The notes beneath the pieces were generated by a model. The model ran no database searches, was not told the origin of the DNA, and worked only from the letters and a program-made list of their open reading frames with translations. From an uncultured Kordia sp. (GTDB lineage: Bacteria > Bacteroidota > Bacteroidia > Flavobacteriales > Flavobacteriaceae): a DNA stretch of 8,458 nt. The stretch lies in the NCBI GenBank assembly GCA_913054565.1, contig CAJXHW010000067.1, forward strand, positions 1 to 8,458. Direction: 5' to 3'. Positions 6,329 through 8,458 of this stretch are shown one piece after another. A program made the translations under genes and the position numbers. Every line of letters starts with the position of its first letter. The stretch's first letter is position 1.

Positions 6329-8389
6329 ATGAGTCAAGATCCAAAAAGATATACCCTTACAGCAGCATTGCCATACACTAACGGCCCAATTCATATTGGA
6401 CATTTAGCTGGTGTTTACGTACCAGCAGATATTTATGCGCGCTATTTACGTTTATTAGGTAAAGATGTTGCTTTTGTTTGCGGTAGTGATGAGCATGGTG
6501 TACCAATTACTATTAAAGCTAAAAAAGAAGGTGTGTCTCCGCAAGATGTGGTTGATAAATACAATGGTATTATCAAAAAATCTTTTGAAGATTTTGGAAT
6601 TTCTTTTGACAACTACTCTAGAACTTCAGCAAAAGTGCATCATGATACAGCTTCTGAGTTTTTCAAAACCTTAGATTCTAAAGGTGAGTTTGTAGAAAAA
6701 ATAGAACAACAATTATATGATGCTGAAGCTAATCAGTTTTTAGCAGACAGATTTGTTGTAGGAACTTGCCCTAAATGTGGTAATGAGGAAAGTTATGGTG
6801 ATCAGTGTGAAAAATGTGGAACAAGTCATAACGCTACAGATTTAATCAATCCTAAATCTGCTATTACTGGTGCTGTACCGTCTTTAAAAGAAACTAAACA
6901 CTGGTTTTTACCTTTAGATAAGCACGAAGCCTTTTTAAAACAATGGATTTTAGAAGATCATAAATCGGATTGGAAATCGAATGTGTACGGGCAATGTAAA
7001 TCATGGATTGATGATGGCCTACGTGCGCGTGCCGTAACTAGAGATTTAGATTGGGGAATTCCTGTTCCTGTTGAAGGTGGCGAAGGAAAAGTATTATATG
7101 TATGGTTTGACGCACCTATAGGTTACATTTCAGCAACTAAAGAATGGGCAGAACGAGAAGGTAAGGATTGGGAACCATATTGGAAAAGTGACGATACCAA
7201 GTTGGTTCACTTTATAGGAAAAGATAATATTGTGTTTCATTGCATCATTTTCCCTGCCATGTTAAAAGCAGAAGGGTCTTATATTCTACCAGATAATGTG
7301 CCAGCCAATGAGTTTTTAAATTTAGAAGGCAATAAGTTATCAACCTCTAAAAATTGGGCGGTTTGGCTACATGAATATTTAGAAGATTTTCCAGGTAGAC
7401 AAGATGCTTTACGTTATACATTAACAGCAACTGCTCCTGAAACAAAAGATAATGACTTTACATGGAAGGATTTCCAAGCACGTAATAAAGAATTGGCTGA
7501 TAACTACGGAAACTTTATCAATAGAGTTTTAGTATTGACAAACAAATATTACGATGGTATTGTACCAACACCTAACGATTATACAGATGCTGACATAGAA
7601 GCTTTAGATGAAATGAAACAATTTCCAGCAGACATTTCATTTTCTATTGAACGTTACCGTTTTAGAGAAGCGAATTTAAAAATGATGAATTTGGCACGTT
7701 TAGGTAACAAATACTTGGCAGAGCAAGAACCTTGGAAAACAATTAAAGTTGATGAAGAACGCACAAAAACAGTAATGTATGTAGCTTTACAAATAGCTAC
7801 GGCATTAGCAACCTTAAGTGAACCATTTATTCCTTTTGCCTCTAAAACATTGCAAGACTTATTACAACAACCAGAAACCAAATGGAATGACATTGCTGAC
7901 AAAGCAAACTTATTACCATCAGGTCATAAAATAAAAGAAGGCAAAGCACCAATTTTATTCCCTCTAATTGAAGACGAAGCTATTCAAAAACAATTAGACC
8001 GTTTGGAAAACATCAAGTTAGAAAATGAAAAAGCAAACAAAGTTGTAGAACCTCAAAAAGAAACGGCTACGTTTGAAGATTTCTCTAAATTAGATTTAAG
8101 AACAGGAACAATTGTTGAAGCTGAAAAAATGCCAAAAACAAAAAAGTTATTAGTTTTAAAAGTTGACACTGGCATTGACACTAGAACTATTGTATCTGGA
8201 ATTGCAGAAAGCTTTAAACCTGAAGACATCATTGGTAAACAAGTTACGGTATTGGTCAACTTAGCACCACGAAAATTACGCGGTGTTGAAAGCGAAGGAA
8301 TGATTTTAATGACAGAAAATTCTAATGGTAAATTAGTATTCGTAAATCCTGATGAAGAGAATGTAAATAATGGGGAGAGTATTGCTTAA
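6329..8389 (+). CDS. metG: Methionyl-tRNA synthetase with C-terminal tRNA-binding domain
   Basis: This cytoplasmic class I synthetase charges tRNA-Met and initiator tRNA with methionine at the cost of ATP. From ATG 6329 it has 686 residues, the usual length for the long form. Motifs are HIGH (22-25), a zinc knuckle with C147, C150, C160 and C163, the WFDAPIGYISATKEW methionine-site segment (259-273), and KLSTS (336-340), the local version of KMSKS. An anticodon-binding helical domain follows at about 375-550. A Lys/Glu-rich linker leads to an OB-fold, EMAP-II/Trbp111-like tRNA-binding domain (about 582-686) with KLDLRTGTIVEAEKMPKTKKL and LAPRKLRGVESEGMIL. The in-frame TTG at 6305 would add eight residues but lies in the -7 box. 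The gene appears monocistronic, with its own terminator. Confidence 0.97.
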   Translation: MSQDPKRYTLTAALPYTNGPIHIGHLAGVYVPADIYARYLRLLGKDVAFVCGSDEHGVPITIKAKKEGVSPQDVVDKYNGIIKKSFEDFGISFDNYSRTSAKVHHDTASEFFKTLDSKGEFVEKIEQQLYDAEANQFLADRFVVGTCPKCGNEESYGDQCEKCGTSHNATDLINPKSAITGAVPSLKETKHWFLPLDKHEAFLKQWILEDHKSDWKSNVYGQCKSWIDDGLRARAVTRDLDWGIPVPVEGGEGKVLYVWFDAPIGYISATKEWAEREGKDWEPYWKSDDTKLVHFIGKDNIVFHCIIFPAMLKAEGSYILPDNVPANEFLNLEGNKLSTSKNWAVWLHEYLEDFPGRQDALRYTLTATAPETKDNDFTWKDFQARNKELADNYGNFINRVLVLTNKYYDGIVPTPNDYTDADIEALDEMKQFPADISFSIERYRFREANLKMMNLARLGNKYLAEQEPWKTIKVDEERTKTVMYVALQIATALATLSEPFIPFASKTLQDLLQQPETKWNDIADKANLLPSGHKIKEGKAPILFPLIEDEAIQKQLDRLENIKLENEKANKVVEPQKETATFEDFSKLDLRTGTIVEAEKMPKTKKLLVLKVDTGIDTRTIVSGIAESFKPEDIIGKQVTVLVNLAPRKLRGVESEGMILMTENSNGKLVFVNPDEENVNNGESIA

Positions 8390-8404
8390 CTTAACACCTT
8401 AAAC

Positions 8405-8440
8405 ACAAAAAAGAGAAGCCCTTTGGCTTCTCTTTTTTGT
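8405..8440 (+). terminator. Strong intrinsic terminator after metG
   Basis: The arms 8405-8420 and 8425-8440 form a perfect 16-base-pair stem with a CTTT loop. The core GAGAAGCC pairs with GGCTTCTC, flanked by A6/T6. It starts 15 bases after the metG stop. The A and T runs on either side would let it also work on the minus strand for a gene beyond the right edge. Confidence 0.9.
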
Positions 8441-8458
8441 TTATATTATAATTATAGT

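Noticed and set aside
6255..6344. A 30-residue N-terminal extension of the LD-carboxypeptidase starting at 6344
   Set aside because: The added residues do not resemble the family or a signal peptide, and this start would overlap the beginning of metG and its -7 box on the other strand. The ATG at 6254 directly precedes the conserved RGDIVAIVTTAR region.
7654..7902. Minus-strand open frames inside metG (also 8053-8259) and a plus-strand one at 6465-6674
   Set aside because: All are contained in the well-supported metG gene in other frames, with no promoter or recognisable protein features.
1..8458. A defence island, mobile element, CRISPR array or biosynthetic cluster
   Set aside because: I looked for transposase or integrase motifs, direct repeats with spacers, toxin-antitoxin pairs and terminal inverted repeats on both strands and saw none. 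The only clear inverted repeats are the three terminator hairpins.

Overview
The window looks like chromosomal DNA from a marine-type member of the Flavobacteriaceae (Bacteroidota). The evidence is an AT-rich base composition, starts that lack Shine-Dalgarno sequences, promoter -7 boxes of the TAnnTTTG type, and gene families typical of the group: an M56 peptidase with polyproline tails, a short-chain-dehydrogenase type threonine dehydrogenase, DUF4230, and a MetRS with a fused tRNA-binding domain. I see no mobile element, tRNA, rRNA, CRISPR array or phage gene. Ten protein genes fill almost the whole window, and no stretch of 300 bases lacks a gene.

Layout. (1) Bases 1-1136, plus strand: the 3' part of a BlaR1-like M56 membrane metallopeptidase, cut by the left edge. 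It ends at a hairpin (1155-1183) shared with the facing operon. (2) Bases 1202-3936, minus strand: a tight five-gene operon transcribed leftwards, in the order lipoprotein, exported NTF2-like protein, cyclase-family metal hydrolase, membrane-anchored DUF4230 protein, MmcQ/YjbR protein. The gaps are 3-8 bases and there is one 17-base overlap. A good flavobacterial promoter lies at 3942-3969. (3) Base 4031 onward, plus strand: L-threonine 3-dehydrogenase, divergent from the operon across a short region that holds a promoter element for each side. (4) Bases 4993-6254, minus strand: LD-carboxypeptidase followed by yraN, joined by a one-base stop/start overlap. The yraN 3' end doubles as a bidirectional terminator facing the threonine dehydrogenase gene. 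(5) Bases 6329-8389, plus strand: metG, with a near-perfect -7 box and a strong terminator.

How the genes relate. Threonine dehydrogenase (amino-acid catabolism), LD-carboxypeptidase (murein recycling) and MetRS (translation) are standalone housekeeping functions. The five-gene operon is the least understood part: three of its products appear to be exported or membrane-anchored and two appear cytoplasmic, and I cannot assign a common pathway. I did not find a convincing new biological system. The most useful leads are this operon, the shifted metal-binding motif in its cyclase, the repeated polyproline tail of the M56 protein, and a terminator embedded in the yraN coding sequence. All family calls rest on reading motifs by eye; no database search was possible.
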